A stretch of DNA of 21,164 bases, from assembly GCA_964440345.1 (NCBI GenBank), contig CAYTSA010000069.1, positions 1 through 21,164 of the forward strand, in the 5' to 3' direction. Below are positions 7,211-15,465 of this stretch, in pieces. Each line of letters opens with the position of its first letter. Position 1 is the stretch's first letter. The position numbers and the translations under genes were made by a program. The stretch comes from CAYTSA01 sp964440345. GTDB lineage: Bacteria > Desulfobacterota > Desulfovibrionia > Desulfovibrionales > Desulfovibrionaceae. Under the pieces are notes generated by a model. It was not told the origin of the DNA, searched no databases, and saw only the letters and a list, made by a program, of their open reading frames with translations.

Positions 7211-7545
7211 TGTTCCTCCCTTGGTGGGTGCATGTCGAAATGTGGATGGAAAACTGTTCCAGCACAGCCCAGTACCAATGGACGTGATGAAGCGCAAGCC
7301 AATAATTGAAGAGACGCACCCTCTGCGGAAATGAACGCCAGAAGCCATGCTGGAACTTTTGCTTTTTTCTGTCATATTTCGCGCAATTCTTCACCGTTCT
7401 GAAACGGGCTTGTCACCTGGGCGACGCACTTTTCCTCTCTAAATAACCGATTCTATTCTCCCGTAAACGCGCAGAAAACATGCGAAGCAGCAGCATGAGG
7501 CGTAACGCCGCAACAGGGACAACAAACGTATATTGGGAGTGCATT
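7211..7545. other. Intergenic region between divergent hisH and chemoreceptor genes
   Basis: About 335 bases that must hold promoters for both neighbours. I find no convincing -35/-10 pair for either. A small CCGTT-CTGA-AACGG stem lies at 7394-7407. A minus-strand frame (7194-7394) has several His and Trp codons and overlaps the start of hisH. A His-rich leader peptide was considered, but there is no run of His codons and no attenuator-like terminator. Confidence 0.4.
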
Positions 7546-9969
7546 ATGAGTTTGCGCGCTAAATTAATTGGATTTTGTCTGCTTATAGGCGTGGTCCCGC
7601 TGGCCATAATGGGCGTATACAGCGTGCAGCTGGCCTCTCAAAGTCTGCAAGAGCAGGCTTTTGACCAGCTGGCTTCCTTACGGGACGCCAAGAAGCAAGC
7701 TCTGCAAACGTTAATGGAGCGCTGGAAGCTGGAGACCCAAATATACGCTTCCAACAAGGAGATATACAACGCCCTCAGCCTGCTGCAGGGCGACACTATG
7801 CTGTACATCAACGGTCAGAGAATGGACGTGAATGAGGAAGATTACGCCGCGAACTTGGAATATGTGTCCGTGGCCTTTGCCCCGTTCGTTGAAACCCTGG
7901 GGTTCGAAGAAACCTACCTCATCGGCAACAACGGCTGGGTGGTCTATACCCACACGCGCGGTAAAGATATAGGCGAGGACATCGATACGTCTGATCTGCT
8001 TACTGACTCGAACTTATTCAAAGCTTTTGAACAAGGCATGCAGGAAAAGATGGTGTTCATTGACGTAGAGCCTTATCCTGGGCTGGACGGTAAGCCGGCG
8101 GCCTTCTGGGCGGCGCCAGTCTATAGCCATATAAACGAGGTGCAGGGGGTGGCCGCCTTGCGAGTGCCCCTGGAAGAGATCAACAAGCTGATGAAGTTGC
8201 GGACTGGCATGGGCGAGACTGGGGAGACGTTCCTGGTAGGAAAGGACATGCTCATGCGGTCAGACTCGTTTCGCGACCCAAAGGGGCGCACAGTGGAGGC
8301 TTCATTTGCCAACCCGGACAAAGGCCAGGTGAACACCGAGCCGGTGCTCAAGGCTCTGGATGGCCAGAGCGGGACCATGATAGCGCAGGATTTTCGCGGC
8401 GTGGAGGTTTTGTCCGCCTACACGCCGGTATCCTTTGGCGACGTGACCTGGGCCTTGGTGGCGGAAATCGACGCCAGCGAAGCCTTTGCGCCAGTGCGGT
8501 TTCTGCGCATGGCAGCCTTGATCCTGGGCGTTGTCACGGCGCTTATCGTGGCTGTGATTACAGTGCTGTTTCTCACCCGCGAGCTGGTGAACCCCATCAA
8601 ACGCATTGAAAGCTTTTTGATGGAAGTATCTTCCGGAAATATGAAGACGGAACTGGCCGGAAACTTCAAGGCGGAAATTGGCCGGCTGGCCCAGGGCGTC
8701 CGGTCCATGTTTGTTGAAATTAAGTCTAAACTGGGTTTTTCGCAAGGCATACTGGACGGCATTACCTTCCCCTGCCTGGTGCTCGACACCAATGAAAGCA
8801 TATCGTACTGCAACCAGCACTTGCTGGACATGCTCAAGAAAGAAGGTCATCCGGAGGACTACTATGGGCAATCGCCTAACGAGTTTTTCCAGCAGGACGA
8901 AAACTCGACGCCAACGTCAGTCATGGCCATGCGCGAGCAGCGACAGATAAGCGTGGAGCGCGAGTTGCAAGCCATGTCTGGCGAATGCATCAACGCCACT
9001 GTGAACGCCACTCCCATATATGATCTGGATGGCGAGCCCCTGGGCGTGTTTACGCTGTACTACGACCTGACGCCTATTCGCGTCCAGGAGCGGAAAATAC
9101 GCGAGCAGAACACCAAGATAGCCCGCGTGGCCATGGAGGCGAACCAGATTGCTGCGCAAGTGGCGGCAGCCGCAGAAGAATTGTCCAGCAAGGTGAACCA
9201 GGCCAGCGACGGCGCAGCCCAGCAGTCTGACCGCACGTCCATGACTGCAGCCAACGTGCAAGAGATGAGCGCTTCCATGATGGACGTGGCCAACAACGCC
9301 AGCCAGGCCGCAGCCAGCACTGGCCAAGCCATGGACAAAGCCTCAGACGGGGACATGATCGTGAAGCAGATGGTGGACGCCATTGCTCATGTGAAGTCGC
9401 AGGCCGATCTTTTGAATATAAATATGGATGACTTGGGCAAACAGGCCAGAGAGGTGGGCGCCATTTTAACCCTTATTGAAGACATTGCCGACCAGACGAA
9501 TCTGCTGGCCCTGAACGCAGCCATTGAAGCGGCTCGTGCAGGCGAAGCCGGAAGGGGCTTTGCCGTGGTTGCAGACGAGGTCCGGAAACTGGCAGAGAAG
9601 ACTGCCTCGGCCACCCGCGATGTGGCGTCGGCCATCACCAACATTCAACAGGCTGCAGACAAGTCAATAGCGGCCACCAAGGCCGCGGCTGAAGGCGTGG
9701 TGCAGTCCACAGAACTGGCGAGGGAATCCGGCGCGGCATTAAAAGAGATTGTGCAGTTTGTCGACGACGCCATGCAACAGGTGCAGAACATTGCTGCAGC
9801 CAGCGAGCAGCAGACAGCCGCTGCGGAGGAGATATCCGGCGCTGTGGACGAGATCAACCGCATCTCTGTGGATACGGCGGCAGGCATGTCCGCCTCCACA
9901 GACGCCATTGCCCAGCTGGCGGACCAGGCGCAGATGCTCCAGGAGCTGATTCGGGACATGCAGGAGTAG
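7546..9969 (+). CDS. Methyl-accepting chemotaxis protein with Cache-type sensor and PAS-like domain
   Basis: 807-aa inner-membrane chemoreceptor that would control the CheA kinase. TM1 lies at about residues 8-28, and the periplasmic region of about 290 residues looks like a double Cache ligand-binding domain. TM2 is at about 322-344, followed by a HAMP domain (begins TRELVNPIKRIESF). A PAS-like segment starts near 397 (GILDGITFPCLVLD) and runs to about 505. The long helical signalling domain follows, with the hairpin tip IADQTNLLALNAAIEAARAG and then GRGFAVVADEVRKLAEKT (about 645-685). It ends DMQE without a CheR-binding pentapeptide. The start at 7546 has GGGAG (7535-7539) 6 bases upstream; the frame extends 22 codons further up without a ribosome binding site. 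Ligand unknown. It is a single-gene unit with its own terminator. Confidence 0.95.
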   Translation: MSLRAKLIGFCLLIGVVPLAIMGVYSVQLASQSLQEQAFDQLASLRDAKKQALQTLMERWKLETQIYASNKEIYNALSLLQGDTMLYINGQRMDVNEEDYAANLEYVSVAFAPFVETLGFEETYLIGNNGWVVYTHTRGKDIGEDIDTSDLLTDSNLFKAFEQGMQEKMVFIDVEPYPGLDGKPAAFWAAPVYSHINEVQGVAALRVPLEEINKLMKLRTGMGETGETFLVGKDMLMRSDSFRDPKGRTVEASFANPDKGQVNTEPVLKALDGQSGTMIAQDFRGVEVLSAYTPVSFGDVTWALVAEIDASEAFAPVRFLRMAALILGVVTALIVAVITVLFLTRELVNPIKRIESFLMEVSSGNMKTELAGNFKAEIGRLAQGVRSMFVEIKSKLGFSQGILDGITFPCLVLDTNESISYCNQHLLDMLKKEGHPEDYYGQSPNEFFQQDENSTPTSVMAMREQRQISVERELQAMSGECINATVNATPIYDLDGEPLGVFTLYYDLTPIRVQERKIREQNTKIARVAMEANQIAAQVAAAAEELSSKVNQASDGAAQQSDRTSMTAANVQEMSASMMDVANNASQAAASTGQAMDKASDGDMIVKQMVDAIAHVKSQADLLNINMDDLGKQAREVGAILTLIEDIADQTNLLALNAAIEAARAGEAGRGFAVVADEVRKLAEKTASATRDVASAITNIQQAADKSIAATKAAAEGVVQSTELARESGAALKEIVQFVDDAMQQVQNIAAASEQQTAAAEEISGAVDEINRISVDTAAGMSASTDAIAQLADQAQMLQELIRDMQE

Positions 9970-10014
9970 TCCGGCGCGGCGTTGCCCCTGCAACCATAGG
10001 CAAACATAAAAAAG

Positions 10015-10054
10015 AAAAGCGCCGCCGGAAGAAAGGCTTCCGGCAGCGCTTTTT
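10015..10054 (+). terminator. Intrinsic terminator of the chemoreceptor gene
   Basis: GCGC-C-GCCGGAAG (10019-10031), loop AAAGG, then CTTCCGGC-A-GCGC (10037-10049), with one internal mismatch, followed by TTTTT (10050-10054). The A-rich left flank gives some activity in the reverse direction, so it may also serve ppiD, which ends at 10074. Confidence 0.9.
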
Positions 10055-10073
10055 GTGCGTCAATAAGAGAGGG

Positions 10074-11975
10074 CTAGTACTGCAGCGCGTCCGGGTTTAC
10101 GATTTCAATGGCGGAGGCGGAGCGCAGGGTCTGCACGTACGCATTAATAAGTTCTTCCTGGTGCATCTGGGAAAGCGAACGGACCCAGGTGCTTCTGGCC
10201 TGTTCCCATTCCTCCGCGTCCGCCGGGATATGCTCAACGGTTTGGACGGCAACGTAGCCGCGGTTGGCCTGGAAAACGCTGTCCAGCCACTGCCCGGGCT
10301 CTGCAGCAAAAGCGGCTTTGACCAGTTCCGGATTGTTCCCCAGGGACGGCACGGATTCGCTTCTGGTAAATGGCTCGGAAGCCAGGATATTGTCTGCATA
10401 ATCTTCGGGCAATGCTGCCGGGCCGGATTCCTTCAGGACGTCCAGCAACTCCTCGGCTTTTGCCTTGGCCATTTTCATGCCTTCAATTCGTTGCAATTCT
10501 TTAACAATGGCTTCCCGCACTTCGTCCAGCTGCTGGTATTCAGAAGCAAGTTTTTCTTCAATTTTGGCCAGCATGTAGCCATTATCAATGGACATGGGAA
10601 AGTCAGTGGTCTGGCCCTGTTCCATAAGAAAAAGTTCGTTAACGGCCTTTGAGGAGAGACCTAGCGCTGACGGTCCGGAAACTTTGGAGAACTGATCGGA
10701 AGTTTGCAGCTCCAGATTCATGGATGCGGCGATGACGTCCAGCTCGTCGCCTGTGATAATCTGTTCCAGGGCCTGGTCAAGCATATCGGTCAGCTTTTCC
10801 GACGCCTTTTCTTCCGCCAGCATGGAGCGGATGGTGTCTTTGACTTCACCCAAAGGTTTCAAATGCGTGTCTTCGTAGTCTTCAACCTTGATGAGGTGAA
10901 GGCCGAATACGGTGCGGACCGGTTCTGAAAGTTCACCTGGCCGGAGGGAAAAGGCGGCCTTTTCAAAAGGCTCCACCATCTGCCCGCGGGTGAACCAGCC
11001 CAGGTCGCCTCCCTTTACGTTTGTCGGGCCCTCGGATATTTCTGCAGCGACCTCGGCAAAATCCTCGCCAGCTTCAATGCGGGCTCGAATCGCGGCAATG
11101 CGTTCTTCTGCCTCGGCGATGTCTTCCTCTGTAGCGTCTTCCGGGACCTTGATAAGGATGTGACGGGCTTTGACCTGTTCTTCCTGGGTGAAGTACCGCT
11201 CAGCGTTTACGTCATAAAATGTCTGGATATCCTCGTCGCTGACCTTCATGGCTTGAGCCAGGGCGGCTGGGGTGAATTTCATGTAGCTGATGCGCAACCG
11301 GGGAGGTATTTTGAAGGATTCCTTATTCTCTTCGTAAAATGCGGCGATGGCTTCTTCCGTGGGGCCAAAACGTTCGCTGAAATCGGACCAGGGAACGAGC
11401 AGGTAGTCAACCACTGTTTGTTCCCGGGTATAGTTGAACAAAGAGCGGGCTTCGAAATCGCTGGTTCTGGCGGCTTTGGAGGCAAAGCCCTCCAGCTTGC
11501 CCATGGCAATATTGGCTTCAATGTCGGCTTCAAATCCGGCTGGAGTGATTCCCTGGCTGGCCAGAATACGCTGGTACAAGCCTGGATCGAACTTACTCTG
11601 CTCATTCTGAAAGCTGGGTATGCTGGCGATGGCAAACCGTAGCTCAGCCGGGGAAACCTCTACGCCTAGTTTTTGCACTTCCTGTTCCAGGAGAATGCGA
11701 TTGGCGAGAGAGTTGAAAACCTGGGCCTTCAGGTCCATGCGCTTCAGGTCTTCTGCTTTCAGGCTCGGCTGTTCCTGGCGCAACCGCTCCACCTGTTGCT
11801 GATACGACTTCACAAATTCAGTTTCGTAGATGGGCTGGTCATTCACATACGCCAGAATCTGGGTCTGGTTGCCCCGAAACGAGCCCACGCCCCAAAACAC
11901 AAACACCAGCACAATAACGCCGAAAAGCGCTTTGACGCCCCAGTTGGAGGCGTTTTGGCGGATACTGTCCAACAT
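10074..11975 (-). CDS. ppiD: Periplasmic peptidyl-prolyl isomerase / folding factor PpiD (SurA-like)
   Basis: 633 aa. A single N-terminal membrane anchor (about residues 15-32, ALFGVIVLVFVFWGVGSF) holds a large periplasmic part that assists folding of proteins leaving the Sec translocon. It starts MLDSIRQNASNWGVK, the typical PpiD N-terminus. The SurA-type chaperone region covers about 35-230 with VNDQPIYETEF. A parvulin (PpiC) domain covers about 265-375, with ARHILIKV, GGDLGWFTRGQMVEPFEKAA and SEPVRTVFGLHLIKVEDY. A second, divergent C-terminal region follows. Length matches E. coli PpiD (about 620). It is the last gene of a leftward unit with the coiled-coil and aroA-like genes, 92 bases after the former. 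The ribosome binding site (AAGGA, about 11 bases upstream) is weak. Confidence 0.92.
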   Translation of the reverse strand: MLDSIRQNASNWGVKALFGVIVLVFVFWGVGSFRGNQTQILAYVNDQPIYETEFVKSYQQQVERLRQEQPSLKAEDLKRMDLKAQVFNSLANRILLEQEVQKLGVEVSPAELRFAIASIPSFQNEQSKFDPGLYQRILASQGITPAGFEADIEANIAMGKLEGFASKAARTSDFEARSLFNYTREQTVVDYLLVPWSDFSERFGPTEEAIAAFYEENKESFKIPPRLRISYMKFTPAALAQAMKVSDEDIQTFYDVNAERYFTQEEQVKARHILIKVPEDATEEDIAEAEERIAAIRARIEAGEDFAEVAAEISEGPTNVKGGDLGWFTRGQMVEPFEKAAFSLRPGELSEPVRTVFGLHLIKVEDYEDTHLKPLGEVKDTIRSMLAEEKASEKLTDMLDQALEQIITGDELDVIAASMNLELQTSDQFSKVSGPSALGLSSKAVNELFLMEQGQTTDFPMSIDNGYMLAKIEEKLASEYQQLDEVREAIVKELQRIEGMKMAKAKAEELLDVLKESGPAALPEDYADNILASEPFTRSESVPSLGNNPELVKAAFAAEPGQWLDSVFQANRGYVAVQTVEHIPADAEEWEQARSTWVRSLSQMHQEELINAYVQTLRSASAIEIVNPDALQY

Positions 11976-12067
11976 AAGCTGTCTATTCCTTGTATAAAGT
12001 TGTTGCAGTTGTAGTCACTGGCTGTAACAGCAGCCGAAAGCCTGGATACGTATTGCCGGGGCCGGCG

Positions 12068-12361
12068 TCAATTCCTTTGGGCTGTCTCGCCCGCGCCGCC
12101 GGTCCAGTCGCCGCCCAGTCGCAATCGATTAATCTTTCTGCGCCGGATGTCAATTTCTGCGTCCAACCGCAGTTTCTCCTGCTGCGAGGAAAAAATCTCC
12201 TGGTGATGGAATACGCCCAGGGCCGGATTCTCGTCCTGCAGCAACGTGCGTATGTCCTGCTCCAAAGTATCTTTGTCTGCAGAAAATTTGAGAATTTCCG
12301 CCTTTAAGGTCTCAATTTCTTCAGACACGGAAGCGTCGTCCGGTTTTTGGGGCTGCGTCAT
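12068..12361 (-). CDS. Small coiled-coil protein of unknown function
   Basis: 97 aa, soluble and charged. Residues about 13-45 (SEEIETLKAEILKFSADKDT and onward) show heptad-like spacing of Ile/Leu suitable for a coiled coil. A second helix rich in Arg/Lys (about 63-83, EKLRLDAEIDIRRRKINRL) follows, then a Gly-rich tail. There is no signal peptide or membrane segment. The start at 12361 has AAGGTG 6 bases upstream; a GTG three codons earlier is less likely. It overlaps the end of the aroA-like gene by 41 bases and precedes ppiD, so it is translated from the same mRNA and probably coupled. I do not recognise a family. Confidence 0.7.
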   Translation of the reverse strand: MTQPQKPDDASVSEEIETLKAEILKFSADKDTLEQDIRTLLQDENPALGVFHHQEIFSSQQEKLRLDAEIDIRRRKINRLRLGGDWTGGAGETAQRN

Positions 12362-13991
12362 GGGCTTCACCTTCTTTTATCACTTTGCGCCGCGGTCCCA
12401 GAGCTGAGGCCAGCACCTCGGGGGAGCGGAGCAGTGCGTTGTAAATATTCCAGAAATGGGGCATCAGTCCGGTGACGCCGCCGGGATTTTCCAGCCGCAG
12501 GCCTGGCTTGAGGTACGAAGCCAACGCAAAGCCCACAGCCCACTCCGGAGAGGGGCTGGACCAGGCGTTGTCGTCCACAGGTCCCTCGCCTGGTCGCATC
12601 TTCACGCCGGCGTCGTGCACAAAACACGACAAACCCAGCCTGCCGCACACAGCGCGGACCGCTGCGCCGTCCTCTTCGTCAATGGAAACATTGACAATCT
12701 CCGCCTGCCGGTCCGGAACGTTTGTATCCCGGCAATGCGCAGCGGCCAGAGCCACAGCCAGGGGCAAATTCCTTGTGCAGCCGGCCAGGTCCACCCGCTG
12801 TCCGGCGGCCTGGCCTCCGCTTGCCGTAACGCCCGCGCTGTCTGTGCTAACCGCCACGCCTGCTGAATCCAGCATGCGCTCCAGCGCGCTCCATTGCGGT
12901 AAATGGCCAGGCCAGGCGCCCCGCAAGCAGACGCTGCCCCCAACCAAGCCGGGCACAGCGAGCAGAGCCCCGGCCATATAAGGCTCCATGGGCAGTTGGG
13001 GCGACCCTGGCAAACGTATTTCTCCAGCCGAAATGCGGCAGCGCCCAGGTTCCAGCTTCGTCTGGACGCCGCACTGAGTCAAAGCGTCTGCTACAGGGGC
13101 CAGGGTTTCGTGTAGATTCTCTCGGGTCCAGCTCAGCTCCAGTCCATGGGGATAACTGGGCGCAGCCGCTACAAGGGCTATGGCTATTTCGTCGGGAGCG
13201 TAGTCCGGCAGCTCGAACGAATGGGGCAGCGCTCCGGAAGCTTCCAGTCGGGCCGGCAGTCCCACAGACTGGCGGGCAATGGAGGTCAGCCTGGCGCCCA
13301 GCCAGTGCAGCGGCCGGGCCAGGTCGCCGATGTCGGCAAGCTTGAGCGCAGAGCCGCCAGTAAACTTCACCTGGCCGGGCCAGGGCAGGGCCAGAGCCAA
13401 CAAAAAGCAAAAATTCTGGAAATCCTCGCCAACGTAGATGACCTTTTCGGCAAAGTCGGCCTTGCCTCCTGGCCGGCTGAGCAATGCCCCGGCTTCCCAG
13501 TAAAGCTTAGCGCCGGCCTGGTTCAAGCCCTTGACGCACTCACCTGCCGGGTCGGCCCCTGCAGGATTTTCCAGCCGCAAAGGGTGGTCTTGCGCTTGGG
13601 ACGCAAGCACGGCCCACACCCGCGTCAGCAGCAGTGACCCCGGGCCAGGCATGTCTACATTGGCCGGACCGTCGCCCGGCTGAATGAGCACGAACCCTTC
13701 CGGTCTGGGACCAGTCTCAGCCTCAGCGTCTGCCTGGTCCTCCCGTTTGGGCGCCGGCAGTTCCTGGAGCAAATCAAAAGCTCTGCGCAGCCGCCGGGCG
13801 TCCTGCTTGCCCAGCCTGCTCTGCTCCCATTGGGGCCAGAGAAGCCTGTCAACCTCGGAAACGCCGCGCTTCAAAGCGGTGGTCTTGGTCCGGGCTATGC
13901 CCAGCAGCCGGCTGCGCTTTGCCAGCATTTCCAGCAAGGCGGCGTCGAGTTCGGCAAGTTCGTCAAAAATTGGTCTATGCTTCGGGGGCAT
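12321..13991 (-). CDS. Divergent EPSP synthase-like (AroA family) protein with chorismate-mutase-like N-terminus
   Basis: 556 aa, about 120 longer than usual EPSP synthase. Residues 7-60 (PIFDELAELDAALLEMLAKR and onward) resemble an AroQ chorismate mutase helix pair, but the first arginine expected near the start of that fold is absent. After a charged linker (80-97), residues about 98-530 follow the EPSP synthase fold, for instance TGGSALKLADIGDLARPLHW then LGA (211-233) and GLMPHFWNIYNAL (508-520). The signature residues are changed: PGSKS is read as PGPGS (115-119) without the lysine, the NAGTAMR block is GEDFQNFCF (188-196), KESDR is SIDEEDG (436-442), and the DHR block is SPEWAVGF (481-488). 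It may be a specialised or non-catalytic member. First gene of a unit with the coiled-coil protein and ppiD. Confidence 0.7.
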   Translation of the reverse strand: MPPKHRPIFDELAELDAALLEMLAKRSRLLGIARTKTTALKRGVSEVDRLLWPQWEQSRLGKQDARRLRRAFDLLQELPAPKREDQADAEAETGPRPEGFVLIQPGDGPANVDMPGPGSLLLTRVWAVLASQAQDHPLRLENPAGADPAGECVKGLNQAGAKLYWEAGALLSRPGGKADFAEKVIYVGEDFQNFCFLLALALPWPGQVKFTGGSALKLADIGDLARPLHWLGARLTSIARQSVGLPARLEASGALPHSFELPDYAPDEIAIALVAAAPSYPHGLELSWTRENLHETLAPVADALTQCGVQTKLEPGRCRISAGEIRLPGSPQLPMEPYMAGALLAVPGLVGGSVCLRGAWPGHLPQWSALERMLDSAGVAVSTDSAGVTASGGQAAGQRVDLAGCTRNLPLAVALAAAHCRDTNVPDRQAEIVNVSIDEEDGAAVRAVCGRLGLSCFVHDAGVKMRPGEGPVDDNAWSSPSPEWAVGFALASYLKPGLRLENPGGVTGLMPHFWNIYNALLRSPEVLASALGPRRKVIKEGEAHDAAPKTGRRFRV

Positions 13992-14165
13992 GTCGGGAGG
14001 TCTCCATACAGATAAAGAGAGGTTTCATACCTTGAATCGCACCAGGAAGCAAGCTTTGTCCTGCGGACATTTATTCTGGCGGGCTTGACCCTGGCGCGGT
14101 CGTACGTATTGTTAGCCTGTTTGACGGATGCAACGGTTCATGAACCATTCACCAGCGGCGACATC

Positions 14166-15386
14166 GTGTTCCTGAGTTTTCGCATTGCCCTGGCTTCCTT
14201 GAAAGCCCACAAACTGCGCACGGCCTTGGCCATGCTCGGGGTCTTTCTGGGCGCCCTGGCCTTGACCGGCGTGCAGCACGTTTCCCTGGCCATGGTCCGC
14301 AAGGCGGAGATAGAGACCGAAAAACTGGGGCCCAACCTGTTTATGGCCACAGCCGGGCAGGTGCGCATGGTGCGCAGCGGTTCTGCCCGTGTCTCCGGCG
14401 GGGCACGGACTTTTACCGTGCAGGACGCCATGGCGCTAATCCTGTCCCTGCCTGCGGCCCGGGGAGGAGTTCCTTTTATTTCCACCACCATGGGTGTGCG
14501 GCACGGGTCCGTCAAAACCACGGCGCAACTGGTGGCCTCCTGGCCGGCGTATACCCGCATCCGCAGCTTCCAGCCGCAGTACGGCCGCTTTTTTACGCAA
14601 CAAGAATTGGATGAGCGGGCAAAAGTCTGCGTGCTGGGCCGCACAGTGGCGGAACGGCTCTTCGGCAACGCCGAGGCAGCCGTGGGCCAGCACGTCTTTG
14701 TGTTCCGGGCCCGGCTGGAGGTACTTGGCGTGATGGAGGAAAAGGGTCAGGACATAGCCGGCACAGACCAGGACGAGCAGTTTTTTGTGCCGCTGACCAC
14801 CTACATGCGGCGCATGGCCAACCAGGACTGGATAACCGGGGCCTACCTACAGCTGGCCGACGGCGCCGATTCCGATGCCGCCAAGCGCAGCGCCGAGGCC
14901 CTGCTGCGGGATCGGCACGATCTGCAGCCAGGCCAGAACAACGACTTTAGCCTGGTCACGGCAAAGGACACCATGGAGCTGCAGCAACAGGCCCTGGACC
15001 TGGTCTCCACACTGGGTCTCATCAGTTCTTCGCTGTCTTTTGGGGTGGGCGGCCTGGGCATCCTGTCCATCATGGTTCTGCTGGTGCGGGCCCGGCAGCT
15101 TGAGATAGGCGTGCGCCGGGCCACGGGCGCCCGGCGGCGGGACATTCTGCGGCAGTTTTTGCTGGAAGCCGGGTTCATGTCCACAGCTGGAGGCGGCGCC
15201 GGCGTGGCCGCCGCCATGGCGCTGATGACAGCGGTGTATACGTTTGCCGGCTTCCCGTACGTGTACGACCCCGGGCTGCTGGCCGGCGCGCTGGCCGGCT
15301 CAGGCGCGCTTGGTATCATCGCCGGGGCTTATCCGGCCTGGCGGGCGTCGCGGCTGGAGATATTGGACGTACTGCGGGATACCTGA
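14166..15386 (+). CDS. ABC transporter permease, MacB/FtsX type
   Basis: 406-aa inner-membrane protein. TM1 (about 18-38) follows the characteristic FRIALASLKAHKLRTALAML. A periplasmic MacB-like core domain covers about 45-275 (includes VCVLGRTVAERLFGNAEAAV). The FtsX domain with three membrane segments covers about 280-400, with LEIGVRRATGARRRDILRQF and the closing AYPAWRASRLEILDVLRDT. Such permeases work with an ATPase to drive export or lipoprotein/peptide extrusion by a mechanical mechanism. No ATPase or membrane-fusion gene is beside it here, which is odd. The start is uncertain: I chose GTG 14166 because VFLSFRIAL matches the family's N-terminus, but TTG 14085 gives a 433-aa version. 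Neither has a good ribosome binding site, and there is no ATG in a suitable place. Confidence 0.8.
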   Translation: MFLSFRIALASLKAHKLRTALAMLGVFLGALALTGVQHVSLAMVRKAEIETEKLGPNLFMATAGQVRMVRSGSARVSGGARTFTVQDAMALILSLPAARGGVPFISTTMGVRHGSVKTTAQLVASWPAYTRIRSFQPQYGRFFTQQELDERAKVCVLGRTVAERLFGNAEAAVGQHVFVFRARLEVLGVMEEKGQDIAGTDQDEQFFVPLTTYMRRMANQDWITGAYLQLADGADSDAAKRSAEALLRDRHDLQPGQNNDFSLVTAKDTMELQQQALDLVSTLGLISSSLSFGVGGLGILSIMVLLVRARQLEIGVRRATGARRRDILRQFLLEAGFMSTAGGGAGVAAAMALMTAVYTFAGFPYVYDPGLLAGALAGSGALGIIAGAYPAWRASRLEILDVLRDT

Positions 15387-15392
15387 CGGTTT

Positions 15393-15465
15393 TAGAGCAT
15401 TTTCCTGAAACAATTGTAGATTATTGTTTCAGGAGCGAGCGCTGCCTCAACGCGAAAATGCGCTA
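15393..15465. repeat. Short inverted-repeat element (MITE- or REP-like), intact copy
   Basis: The 73-bp element is bounded by TAGAGCATTTTC (15393-15404) and GAAAATGCGCTA (15454-15465), 12-bp terminal inverted repeats with one mismatch. Inside is a second hairpin, CCTGAAACAAT (15404-15414) and ATTGTTTCAGG (15423-15433), with an 8-base loop. It lies between the convergent permease and glycosyltransferase genes, and its last three bases (CTA) are the glycosyltransferase stop codon. It may also act as a weak terminator. Related copies lie at 890-925 and 21007-21059. Confidence 0.7.

Noticed and set aside
7194..7394. His/Trp-rich minus-strand frame before hisH, as a his leader peptide
   Set aside because: No run of His codons, it overlaps the hisH start, and no attenuator-like terminator is visible.
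10053..10652. 199-codon plus-strand frame
   Set aside because: Antisense to ppiD, which has clear domains and codon pattern.
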